A stretch of DNA of 64,000 nt, from assembly GCA_023375675.1 (NCBI GenBank), contig JALQBC010000036.1:62001-126000 (forward strand), in the 5' to 3' direction. Source of the stretch: Cytospora piceicola. Its lineage: Eukaryota > Ascomycota > Sordariomycetes > Diaporthales > Cytosporaceae. Position 1 is the first letter of the stretch; each line of letters starts with the position of its first letter. The notes under the pieces are model-generated. The model was not told the DNA's origin. It saw only the letters and a program-made list of their open reading frames with translations, and made no database searches. The translations under genes and the position numbers were made by a program. Shown in pieces: positions 23,073 through 33,848 of this stretch.

Positions 23073-23643
23073 CTGGCCTGCAAGGCTATTGGTGGGTCAG
23101 CAATATAACCTTGTAAATGTTGGGCATAACTCACTTTGCTGGAGACGGGCAGGCTGGGCTGCAAGCTGGGGCGCCGTGGCAGCATTGGACGAGCCATTGG
23201 AAGCAGCTGCGAATAGTTAGCACGTTGGGGGTTGATCGCAGCGCGTTCGTTCAGAAGGACTTACCGCCTCCGGTCTGGTTCAGCCAAGCCTCGTACTCTT
23301 TGACGAACTTGTAAGCATTGGGTGAATACTTCCCGTTGTTGCTGCCCTTGTTCCTGATGTAGTTGTGATGGTAATGCTCGTCTGGAGGGCTCTGTTAGCG
23401 GGATTGCGTAGCGGGATGTTATGCGTACTTACAAAGTCCGATAGAATTGTACTTGCGGTGTCGCGTCATAGGGACTGCCGCACGCATGAGTGTTCCCATG
23501 CGCGTGGCCAGCCCAGCCCAATTTCTTGCCTGGTTGGCCGTCCGCCGAGATCTACGGTTCTCACCCAAGCCAGGTGGGGCCTGGCGCGCGATGATTCGCC
23601 AGAAGATCGTCTCTTCTTGCTTGCTCCAGGGTTTGCCGCCCAT
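22277..23643 (-). CDS. Myb/SANT-like DNA-binding protein with 24-residue tandem repeats
   Basis: Four exons (23433-23643, 23265-23381, 23135-23206, 22277-23085) encode 402 aa; all three introns are 49-58 nt with consensus ends. Residues 1-107 start MGGKPWSKQEETIFWRII and end KYSPNAYKFVKEYEAW. This resembles a Myb/SANT-like domain that I associate with lineage-specific fungal proteins opening with PW[ST]xEE. The rest is low-complexity: a Gln/Ala repeat followed by repeats of the pattern NGSTVVGGHSFNNAGP-x-PNGQPLH with period 24. The C-terminus is polar (DDQSRSFDRNEDGSARS). A nuclear DNA-binding role is inferred from the N-terminal domain only. Confidence 0.68.
22502..22861. repeat. 72-bp coding minisatellite
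   Basis: Units beginning GAATGAGYGTCCGCC start at 22502, 22574, 22718 and 22790; a diverged unit occupies the slot at 22646. Spacing is exactly 72 bp or a multiple, so copy-number change keeps the Myb-like protein in frame (24 residues per unit). Degenerate repeat-related sequence extends outward on both sides. Confidence 0.9.
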
Positions 23644-24605
23644 CTTGTTGGTTGCTTCGGGTTGTGGTTTGGTCGGTGAGTATTTGAGTGATGTTTGTTG
23701 ATCAGGCTGCAGGGCAGGTGGTAATCGTCATTCGATCGCACGAAGCTTAACGCGGACCGGTCTGCTCTGCAAAGATGCTAGAAGTGTTCGATCAATTTGC
23801 TCGAAAGGAAAAAGACCGATCAAACTAGATGGAGGAAAGGGGCTTTATGGGTGACTGGCTTGGTTGTCTTCGATCGAGTCACTCAATGGCCTTGAGTGAT
23901 CTGAATGGTATTATCTCAAGCACCATAATGGGTGAATGAAATTTAGCTTGAAACAGCAAACCAAGTGATTCAGGGCTTCTAGTGTTGTCCTGACGATACC
24001 ATACGATCGCGGAGTTCCCTGCGACCTGGTAGGCCGGATCAAATTGGGAGCTTGGGTCACCACCAAACGGGGCTACCCCCGAGGGTATGATGGACCATAC
24101 CAAGAATGGGACACCAAATTTGCTATTGACCCGCTTAATCTGCGTAGGTGCCTAGATCAAAGCAGCAGGTGCTGTGAACAGATTGCACAGGTGTAGAGAC
24201 AGGTGTAGTATAGGGGATATAGGGGATGAGATCCCGGAAAGATATAGAAGCTCAAGAGGGCCCAAAGGTCCCAGCTGCAGTCATGTGTGAAGCCAGGACA
24301 GAAAGAACCACATGGACATCCTTCGGAAGACAGAAGTGAGGGAGAACAGTCCCACATCACAGACTTCTATGAGTGGTAATCATCCTCAAGACTTGAAGTC
24401 CCATGGGGATGAAAGTGAATGCCATGCTAAGTCTCTCTTGCACATTTGGCCCTTATCTGGCCCACCCCATTGTGTCTGCAATCAGAGGGTTTAGACGGAT
24501 GTGGTTCGGGACCGAGGGACATCCTCATTTGTTGGTAGCATGGGGGCGAGCACATCATATGCAATCAGCAAATTCTGCTCCTTGCTCCAAGAAATCGAGT
24601 CCAAG
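23644..24605. other. Intergenic region, Myb-like promoter and GEP4 3' flank
   Basis: I see no gene. There is only short simple sequence (for example, repeated AGGGGATATAG near 24210-24230). Confidence 0.45.
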
Positions 24606-25372
24606 TTACTCGACAGGGCCGCTTGGCTGCGCCGGAGCATAACCTCGGCCCAGAAGATACGGTCCGAACTTCTGCTCCATTCTTGAGAACTGTGTTATAT
24701 CATTAGCACAGTATAAGCAAAGCATAGAAAAGGGGTGTTTTCTCACGATGCTCTTTTGCTTAAGCGGGACGACACCGTCCTTGACCCAGAGGCCGTAGCT
24801 GCCCATCATATTGGCCAGCATCATGTCGGTAGACAGTCTGTCTCCAACGACGGCTATTTGGCTAGGACTTGTGACACCAGTTTCAGGGTGGTTCCGGAAG
24901 TACTCCATGATCTCGGCACCACAGCCAGGCTTTTTGGTCTTATGAGACAGCACCGTCACACCGGTGGCCCTCTCGAGCTCCGAGGCCAACTCTCGCTTGG
25001 AGTCATAGCTGGAAGCACCGGCAGTGTTGGACACAATGAGGAGTCGCCGACCCGGGTAGGCGGCTCTCAAGGCATCGAACCGTTCCTTGCGCCGTGGTCA
25101 GCTCAGTTGTCCCACGTAGTCCAAGTGAGGCAGCCGCGAAATACCTGGTATGGCTTATGGATCTCGCTGGTTTCCGGAACAGCAAAACAATCATCCTTGT
25201 CAAGCACAACGGCCTTTATGTCAACCTTGAAGCCTTTCTCCTTCCTTTCAAAGGCCAAGTTTAGAGGTATTGGCAAGTCCTTGAAGGTTGATATGGTTGC
25301 ATGAGGAAGGCATAGAGAAGGGTTTGCGAGAAGCTTGAAGACATTCAAGGAGGCTGAGAGGTTGAGATTCAT
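24606..25372 (-). CDS. GEP4: Mitochondrial phosphatidylglycerophosphatase (Gep4/PTPMT-pathway HAD phosphatase)
   Basis: Three exons (25145-25372, 24747-25085, 24606-24689; introns 59 and 57 nt) encode 216 aa. Gep4 dephosphorylates phosphatidylglycerophosphate to phosphatidylglycerol at the matrix face of the inner mitochondrial membrane, a step of cardiolipin synthesis. HAD motifs are intact: nucleophile Asp58 and Asp60 in AVVLDKDDC, Ser95-Asn96 in IVSNTAG, Lys127/128 in KTKKPG, and Asp158/Asp163 in VGDRLSTDMMLA. The N-terminus MNLNLSASLNVFKLLANPSL is characteristic of the family. It starts at the first ATG. It lies head to head with ORC2, with 327 bp between the starts. Intron 2 is a multiple of three without stops. 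Confidence 0.92.
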
Positions 25373-25699
25373 CGCTTCAAGGTCGCATATGACGGCGAAT
25401 AACAAGATGTAAGTGAATAATAGAAAGAGACACCTCGTCGATTATAATTGTTTTGGTTTCAAGGCAAAGTGTTCAAAGATGATGGAACGACGTGGATTTA
25501 AGGTGTGGTCATAGCGCGGGCAGCTTCCAAGTCGAGTCGCGTCGCGGCACGCGACTTGCTCAATTAATTGTATTAAGCTGAACTCGAGCGCATCCAGGAT
25601 AAGACTTGACAACATAAATCAAAAAAGGAAGAGCAGTGGAGGCAGCGAACCCATTACAATATGAGCTGCTACCATCTTTGAAACACACAACTGCCCAAA
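25373..25699. promoter_or_regulatory. Shared GEP4/ORC2 promoter with MCB-like inverted motifs
   Basis: This 327-bp gap separates two divergent start codons. At 25537-25542 TCGCGT (ACGCGA on the other strand) and at 25549-25554 ACGCGA form an inverted pair inside a larger imperfect palindrome (AAGTCG at 25529-25534, CGACTT at 25552-25557). ACGCG is the core of the MluI cell-cycle box bound by MBF at G1/S genes. This placement 146-163 bp upstream of ORC2 fits S-phase control; it is inference. Confidence 0.45.
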
Positions 25700-27579
25700 A
25701 TGACGAGGAAGCCAGCAGCGACCGATGACGGGCCCAAAGAAACTCGTAGCACACGATCCCGAACCGTGCCCAAAAGATACCAGCATGACGAGCCAGAACA
25801 GGCCGCTGTGCAGTCTAAGCCGCCGAAGCGACGCAAAACTGCTGCCACCCAGCCCGATACCGAGCCCGAGCCTGTGACACAGAAAGATGAGGCCGAGAAA
25901 AGCAGGCTAGAGAACACCAGCCGGGAAGTTGACACGCAAGTGGACGAACTGGGAGAGCCCGACATCCCGCCAGCGCCGACACCGAAAAGGCGCGGTCGGC
26001 CTCCAAAGGCCCTGGGTACTCCTACTAAAGCGAAAGGGGTTATTGGGACGACAGTGGGAACGCCCAAGGGAGCACATACGCCGTTCAGGTCAAAATTGGA
26101 GACACCCGTCAAGGCTACGGGGGCCAATGGCACCGACACGCCAGGGCGCCGCACGATCGCAGACAGGTCGGCTCGACGGAAGAGCGCCAGGGCTCTCATC
26201 GACCGTGTGGTGGCCGGCGAATCAAGCGACGACGAGGCCGGCGATGAGGGCCTTGCACGCGAGATCTACGAGTCAAGCGCGGATGAGGAGGACCAACAAG
26301 AGGAGCGAGGCGGGCGGGGAGATGCGGACGCTGAGGAAGAGGGAGCAGAGAGCGCCGTGGCTACACCGTCCAAGAGACCTCGTGGTCGGCCAAGGAAGGC
26401 AGTCGCCAGGAAGAAATCGCCGACCCCGCCGCGAGATCTGCCGCCGCATGAGATGTACTTGTTCCAGAACAAACCTGGGCTGGCCAAGACATCTAACAAC
26501 ACACTGGCGTCACTCGGCTTGCTGACGCACGACGAGTACTTCTCGGTATTGCGCGACTTCAAAGACCCTCACGAGGCGGACATCAAGTTCCTGGAAGACC
26601 TCCATGCCGAGTCCTTCGGCCAGTGGGCATTTGAGCTGGCCGAGGGCTTCAGCATCTGCCTCTACGGCTACGGGTCCAAGCGACCCCTCCTCCACCGCTT
26701 CGCGAAGCACCTGCACGCCAGAATCCCCGACCACGATGCCCACAAGATAGTCGTACTAAACGGCTACGTCCACACCATAACCATCCGCGAGATCCTCACC
26801 ACCATCAGCAGCGCCGTCGACCCGGCCTACAAGCTGACCTCGGGCAACCCGGTCGCGCTCCTCCAGGACGTCCTCGCGCTCCTCTCCGCCGCCGACACCG
26901 CCCTCACCATCATCCTTAACTCGGCCGACGCCCCGCCCCTCCGCCGGCCCTCCTTCCAGACCGTCCTCTCGCAGCTCGCGGGCCACCCCCGCGTGCGCCT
27001 CGCCTGCTCGGCCGACACGCCCGACTTCCCCCTCCTGTGGGACAGCGGCCACCGGTCGGCCTTCAGCTTCGCCTTCCACGACTGCACCACCTTCGCGCCC
27101 CGCGCCGCCGCCGAGCTCGACGCCGTCGACGACGTGCACGAGCTGCTGGGCCGCAGGGCGAGGCGCGTCGGCGGCAGGGACGGCGTGGGCTTCGTCCTCA
27201 GGTCGCTGCCGGACAACGCCAAGAACCTGTTCCGCCTGCTGGTCAGCGAGGTCCTCGTCGCCGTGGACGACGAGGGTGCCGGCGCCGGCGGGGAGATCCC
27301 CGGCGTGGAGTACCGGATGCTGTATAACAAGGCGGTGGAGGAGTTCATCTGCAGCTCCGAGATGGCCTTCAGGACGCTGCTGAAGGAGTAAGTCCGCCCG
27401 ACTCTGGCTTTGAAGTGATTACGAAGCATGAGAGGAGAAGAGCACGAACTGACACAGATTCTAGATTCCATGACCACCAAATGATTACAAGTCGCAAAGA
27501 CATACTAGGGACAGAATTGTTAAGCCTGCCCTTCCGGAAAGAGGAGCTGGAGGCTATTTTAGAGGACTTGGTGACATGA
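25700..27579 (+). CDS. ORC2: Origin recognition complex subunit 2
   Basis: Two exons (25700-27387, 27465-27579; intron 77 nt) encode 600 aa. The conserved Orc2 region begins near residue 248 (PPHEMYLFQNKPG) with LYGYGSKRPLL in place of a working Walker A. It continues through the AAA+-like fold to the winged-helix end. The second exon supplies the family-typical C-terminus beginning FHDHQMITSRKD. Orc2 is a core subunit of the complex that marks replication origins and loads MCM. The first 245 residues are disordered and basic, with two AT-hook cores (RRGRPPK at 97-103, PRGRPRK at 227-233) and full CDK consensus sites at Thr94, 107, 135, 147 and 222. The second half is very GC-rich. Confidence 0.95.
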
Positions 27580-28113
27580 TGCCACGTAAAAGGGACATGC
27601 ATATGGCGTCTAAGGCGAACGTTCTAGCATGGATTGAGAAGGAACAAGTTGCATGGAGATATCCTGTAGACAAGCATTTGATTACGACTGGAAGAATAAC
27701 ATTGAAACAGATCATATAATTTCATATGAACCTGAAGCCGCGGCCGAACAGACCTGGACCAACTAAGCTCAGTGGAGTGAGGCTTCGGGTGGAAACGACT
27801 GACCTCAAGACACCTTGCTTCTTGGTCACATTCGTCCCCTTACGCCTGCTCGGAAGACTTGGGCTACACGTAATACACTGGTATCTACAAAACAAAGGCC
27901 CGTATTGTGTCGAACATAGCCTTTACCAGATACTTTATGTCTTTTAATAAAAAATCAAGAGCCTCTGAACTCCACCTGTAGGTATCTATTCGTTCTATCC
28001 CCCAATCCCCATGAAGCATCGCCTTTTTGGACTTGCTGCCTCTCCACAGTCATACCACCACCCCTACTATGACCCGAAATAGCAAGTCTCACAGCCGCCA
28101 TCGGCGGTCTTGC
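27580..28113. other. Convergent intergenic region, ORC2 / SEC59
   Basis: 3' flanks of both genes. An AATAAAA-type sequence at about 27946-27952 on the plus strand could serve ORC2 polyadenylation. No gene seen. Confidence 0.4.
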
Positions 28114-30931
28114 TCACAGACCCGTGCTCTTCACGCAGGTCCACAGTACTACCGGTACCACCACATTGTCATTCCCGCCGGTGAGGACCGCCTCAGTCAG
28201 GCTCGCAGTCGTGGCGCACAAGCTCGTGTCCCGTATCACTCTCATCCAGTCCCACTCAAGCAGGCTAGCCATGGTCGAGTCGAGACCCTGTGGTGCTCCC
28301 CGAGAACCATCAGGTTGGGATGTGATGGGCCATCCGCCGATCTTCAGCCAGATATTGGCAGCCATGAGGCCAAGGAAGACAGCCACAACGAAGGCCACGC
28401 TGCCCTCGAGACTCTTGCCCCCCTTCCAGAGCCACTTGTGGTGCCCATAGCGCCTGCCTATCAGCGAGGCAGCCGCATCGCCGAGTCCGACGCATACGAC
28501 CCCCGCAACCATGCTCAGGTCGCGGGTCGGGACCTCCCAGCCTTGCATGTGGCCGCTCCCTGCTCGAGGCAGGGACGCAAGGCTGAGCCACAACGGAATG
28601 GCGCAGCCGATGAGTAAGAAGATGTGAGAGATTACTACGGGGCCACAATGGTCTCTTCCGTCTGTATATGGGTGCAGAAAGTTCGTGATGGGTTTCGAGA
28701 GCGGTGGAAGCTGGCTTGCCCGTAGTAGGTCGAGCAATAGGAATATGGCTAGAACTAGGGCGAGAGCCAATGAGCACCAGGTAGGGTCGACGTATATCGA
28801 CGGTACGAACATGGCCACCATCATGAAGTGGAACACCTTGCGGCGAGTATCCACTTCGTAGAATTGTGAAAGCTGGAAGACCACCGCCAATCCGACGATG
28901 ATGATTGCGGCCCAGTAAGCAGCGATGAATAGCCTTGTGTTTGCCTCGCCGCTTGAAGCATGGCGCAGGTGTTGGACCCAGCCTTGGTGGCATGATTGTG
29001 CATCGTCGTCACCGAGCCGAGACGTAAGGCAAATCCAGCGTTCAAGGTTCGCCTGGACCACTTGGAACCTGAACCAAGGTATGTCGCCAAAGAGGTAGCC
29101 CAAGGCCCAGCCAATAGGTTCATGGCCGTCCAGGGCGTAGATCTGAACGTACGTTCGGATAGCACCGAGTACAATACCGATGACACAAACGTAGAGCCAG
29201 GCAGCATAAATCCACTTCCTAGTGGTGGCTTGTGACTGTGTCAGGGAAAAGAAAGAACGCACACTCAAGGAGGCTGATCTCTTTCGTCGACCCGAAGGCG
29301 TATGATTCTTGGATCGGCTCATGAGCTTTTCCACGAATGGTAAGGACTGCCTTCTAGAGTCGATGGCAAAATTATGCGCATCTTCGGCGGCACCGGTCCG
29401 CATCTCGTTTCCACGTGACAAATGGACGTTCTCAGCTCTTGCGAGACTTTCGTCTTCATCAAGCTCTTCCCCATGCGGCAATGTTGGCTTCCGCCGGGGT
29501 ACTGTTGCCTTCTTGACGTCGTCTTCATCGGTAGTAAAGCCAGAAAGTCCGGCTGAATCCTCAGCCTCAGAGCCATACTCGATTTTGAGCCTCTTCAAAG
29601 AATACATATTTGATATTGTTTTGAAGATTGAAGACCGCTTCGCACCGACTGGGACCCGCTGGAACCGCCATTTTGGTACTCTCGCCAGTGCTATACCCCA
29701 TCTGATGACTGGTCCGCAGAGTATGATAAGCCCAAGCCCTCCTATCCATAGGATAGATTGTAGAATCTCTGCCTGTGGTGAGCTAGCCAGAACCAGAAGA
29801 TTGATGAGTGAGATGGAAAGGAGTTGGAGTTCAGCTGGGAGGAGACTGGTAGTTGTCAAGTAGTGGAGGATGAGACATAGAGTCTGATGTAGCGGGTAGA
29901 GCAGGACCAGCATCTCTTGTGGAAGTGTCGATTGATGCGCCGCCTCAGGAGCACGCAGTTTGGCGCCTGCTCCGTATGATATAAGAGGGATACACGAGAT
30001 CAGCCAATGCAGCGAATTTATGGTCTCGGCTGTACTGGTGGTTGGGACCAGAGCCCTGGGTAGGGAAGCAATGCTTAGGATGAGGTTGGGGAGAATAGCA
30101 TCCCTCACATTGGCGGCAGTGAGAAGGACAACAAGGATCGGGAGACATTGGGGATATAGAATCGGGGCAGGGTCAAAGGATGAGGGCAGTGACAGAGGTA
30201 ACCTCCTCGTCAGAGGCTGTCCCTTTCTGTATGCCCATATGACGGCTCGTAGGGGGTAAAGTGCCAGCAGCGCTGTGAATAATGCACATTGAAGTCGCAA
30301 CTCTGGTGAAATGTTAATACTGCCATGGACTACAAGGATTTCGAGAAGAGTACACACCGGTTCCCCATGTTGCGACAACGGTCTGAACGTCGGGATTGCT
30401 TATAACAAGTTTTGCCAATCCGTATAAGATCAGAACCTCAGAAGCTCTTCTGGTGACTTCTTTGTTGCGTTTTGTCCTCTCTACAAGGGACCGCTTGTAG
30501 TCTTCTTTTATTCTACCCCTGCCCTTTCCTACAATGCCAAGATCGACATCCACGGCTGTTGGAGTCAACAGTGGCGTAACTGCCCCAGAGGGTGGTTCAG
30601 ATCTTCCACGGAGCCCCTTGTGTAATTTTGCCCTCGGCGCCGGTAGTCGTTTCACGAGGTTCTCATCATCAGCCTCGGTGCCGCTGTCGGTAGTGGGGGT
30701 CGAGATATTTGTGAAGGCAGGTGAGGGCAGGAGCTGATCGTGCACATCGTCGAATTTGTGAGTGGGGATGGAACTGGCTCGGTAGGTGATCCTATCCGAC
30801 GGTTCCAGTAACTCCCATTTTTGTCGATGGTAAGGTTTTGGTGTCCTCGAAAGACCTCTGAGGTTCTCCTTGTCCTTAATCAGGTCGTTGGAAGTAGCGC
30901 TGGCTCTTGGAGGCTCAAGGTTGTTGGACAT
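28114..30931 (-). CDS. SEC59: Dolichol kinase
   Basis: Two exons (30358-30931, 28114-30302; intron 55 nt) encode 920 aa. Dolichol kinase uses CTP to make dolichyl phosphate, the lipid carrier for N-glycosylation and GPI-anchor synthesis at the ER. A cytosolic, disordered N-terminus of about 165 residues is followed by many hydrophobic segments. The conserved C-terminal catalytic part includes RKVFHFMMVAMFVP, VGLGDAAASLIGRRYG, WKGGKSLEGS and TEAVLTGGNDNVVVPV. The last three carry the CTP-binding residues. The protein is much longer than yeast Sec59 (519 aa) because of the N-terminal extension and a loop of about 120 residues rich in charged residues and Ser; this is common in filamentous fungi. 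The splice joins frames through a split Glu codon. Confidence 0.93.
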
Positions 30932-33848
30932 GGCGAGACTTGCTGGCGCAAGCTACAATGCCACTGAAATCATGGAGCTCAGGACAGGGGAGGGGATTGC
31001 GCCGAGAGACGACGGGCGGCTATGCATGTATTAGATGTCGCGACTTGGTTCTGTGGGGGATTAGACGATGGCCACAGGCATGTGTATGTGTGTGTCTGTT
31101 GTCTGGTCCTGATATTGGTGGGGCTGAGTGAATGTTCTGGTGTTGACAATTGGAAAGTTGAGCCTCCTTCACATGTAATCTGGCTCCTCATTACATTCCA
31201 ACATGACCCATGTCAGTTTACGTAGCACTCGGCTTGAAAGCTGTCCATCAGCCCTGCCAAAGGTATTTTAGCGTGATGTGGCACGGAAGCTCTTATCGAT
31301 AAGGTTTTTTGAGCAAACAAACAGAAGTTGTCGCAACAGACATTGACCAGATACCATGGTAGAAGACCACTATGACTTGAACCTTTGTTTTCACTATGGA
31401 GATATGGAGAGAGGAGCGGGAAGTTGTGAACATCAATCGACTCAGCTTCTCTGGGCACTGTGATGGAACTAGAAGTGCAATCAATGCTGTAGATCTTGTG
31501 GAAAGAAGCAGGCTGCTGATGTTACCAAATGCTTGGTGGTTTTTGAGAGACAGACAATTACGTCTCTGTTACCGTAGGCAACTCTTCATCGAGTTTGCGA
31601 ACCACGATACTTATCTCCTCAGGTAGGTAAGTATGTGCTTGTCTGCTAGTGATAATCCAGTATCCCATCCCTTCTTGCATAGCCTCGGCTGCCTGCGCCG
31701 TGAGAGAGCACGGGCCGGAGTACCACCGTAATTCCCGTATAAGTGCATATGCACATACTGATACGTATGTACAGCCACATCCTTCGGCAGGGAGGCTTGG
31801 CGGAGAAGATATCCGTTTGTGACGTCTCATTGGTGATGATATCATTTTCTCCCACTGATCACTGCTCACCTTGTCTGCTTGTGCTGATGCCGAGCTCGCT
31901 GACTATTTGGTCAGTCCATCAACAACAGCATAAACACAGTAGGTACTCGAATGATACAGTGTATAGAGGGCGAATGCCTTGCCATCACGGCATCTAATTC
32001 GTTCCCGGACTCCCGGACTCCCGGACTGCCGTAATGAGCTGTGGTGCCATGTGATTGGCAGATATGTTATGCTGAGGTTTCGTTTTAGATCGTGCAGAAT
32101 GCGTGAGCTTCTCTTGAGAATACGAGCCACACTCTGGTGAGACTGCGAGACCGCCAGTTGTCAGCTTAAAATAAAATAACACATGGCGCGATAACGTCAG
32201 AGCTTCGAACGATAATACGAGATACATGCAGGACTGGCAGCTTGACAATGACAGGCTTGACCAGACAACCAGGCAGCTGCCAGGCAGGGCAGTTAGGATC
32301 CATAATGGGGATCAGATGGGATCGCCAACTAGTTTCTTCCCAAAGAGGGCTGAGAGGACGGAAACGAAAGCCAAGAATCAAGGAACATGGCGATGTTTAT
32401 GCAGTCAGCCGCTGGGATGGCACAGGCCTTTTGGGGTCTGCTCCTCCGTTTCTTTGGCTGGCTTCGTGCTTTGTTGTTTTGATTATTTGGTTGTGTGCAC
32501 CGCCAATGTTTCATCCGGCTCATTGGCGGGCGGGTGTGAGAGGATGATGGGAGGGAGAAGAAATTCCCATTGAAGCAGTTGATAGACTGAACCACCTGCG
32601 ACGGACCGTAGCGAAATGGTGGGCAACCTGGCAATTGGTTGTTGTCTGGGTCTGCCTGTCTCTCACAGTCAACAGTAAGACGCCACAGCACCATAGCGTG
32701 CCAGTTTTTTTTTTCCGAGTCACGATCCTTGGTGACAAACCCAGATGAAGAAGCTGAACTGGCTGACTGGCAACGACACGGCCTCAGACGGCTACACGGC
32801 TATAGTGTCAGAAGTGTACGACACGACGGCTGGACGGTGGGAACCAAAAGCCTGCACTGCAACAAACCAGCAGCTGGAGCTCCACTACCTACCTACCTTG
32901 GTAAGTATAAACTTCAGCCCAACCAGACAATTGGTCTCTACCAGCCGTGTTCAGTGGATCATGGCGATTTTACGTACATACAACATGTATGCACAGTAAT
33001 CCCCCTCCCCTCCCACACACATTTGCTTTCTCACACCTCTTTTTGAGCCTCGTTCTGCTTGCACTTGCACTTAAACTTTACACTTACATAGTAACACTGG
33101 GTACTGTAGAGACCCTCTTGAGACCCTCTTTCGCTTCCACGCCTCAATACAACCACAGCTTCTCCTCCCGCCGCTTTTTGCCACCCATCAATCTCAAGAA
33201 ACCCTCGTTGCTGTCTGCAATTGATCTCAACGGCAGCCGTTTCTTTCCGGTAAACCTTGGTTACCGGCGCATATTCCCTCATTTTTTATTCTAATCACAT
33301 AATAGTAGCAGAGTAGTGGCTCTTGTTGGGCAGTGTGAAGAGGGGCAACCCATCCGGCCTACGTCGTCACAGGCGCCGTATCGAGGCTTTCCAAACCTGG
33401 ATATCCACTGCGTCCTCGCTGAACCCCGGCCGCCTAATCCATTCGTTCACATCCACGCCTGCCAGGCGAAGACTCGAGACCCTTGATAGTTTGGTTCTGT
33501 CCCAGGAGCACCCCGGACCCTACCACCTTCCAGACCTAGGCGGGCCTTGGATAAACCAACAAGGCCCTCATCACCATCACCATCACCATCATTTTCACTG
33601 CACCTTATTACGGCCCCAAAAGCATGCACGTTTAGACGCCAAGATAAGCGGATTGCTGATCCTACTGTACCTCCTGTTGAAGCTTCTGCGTGGCGGTTCC
33701 ACTTTCGGCACCTGTTCCAAGTTCCACCCGCCATCGTGCACACCGGTGGCGTCCTCGATTTGTCTGAAATACCCACTCGCCCTCGCTGACCTTCATTCAC
33801 CCTTTCCTCCAACCACAACAAACACAATCATAATCATCTACCACCGCC
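30932..33848. other. 2.9-kb divergent intergenic region, SEC59 / mucin-like gene
   Basis: No frame looks like a conserved protein. It has an 8-bp tandem repeat CCCGGACT x3 at 32004-32027, a CATCAC/CACCAT repeat near 33570-33592, and a TACCTACCTTGG block near 32888. From about 33,000 to the mucin-like start it is C- and T-rich leader sequence, containing several upstream ATGs. Confidence 0.5.

Noticed and set aside
33567..33596. CATCAC repeat that would encode a poly-His stretch
   Set aside because: It lies in the leader of the mucin-like gene; the frame containing it has no coherent protein, so it is treated as a simple repeat.
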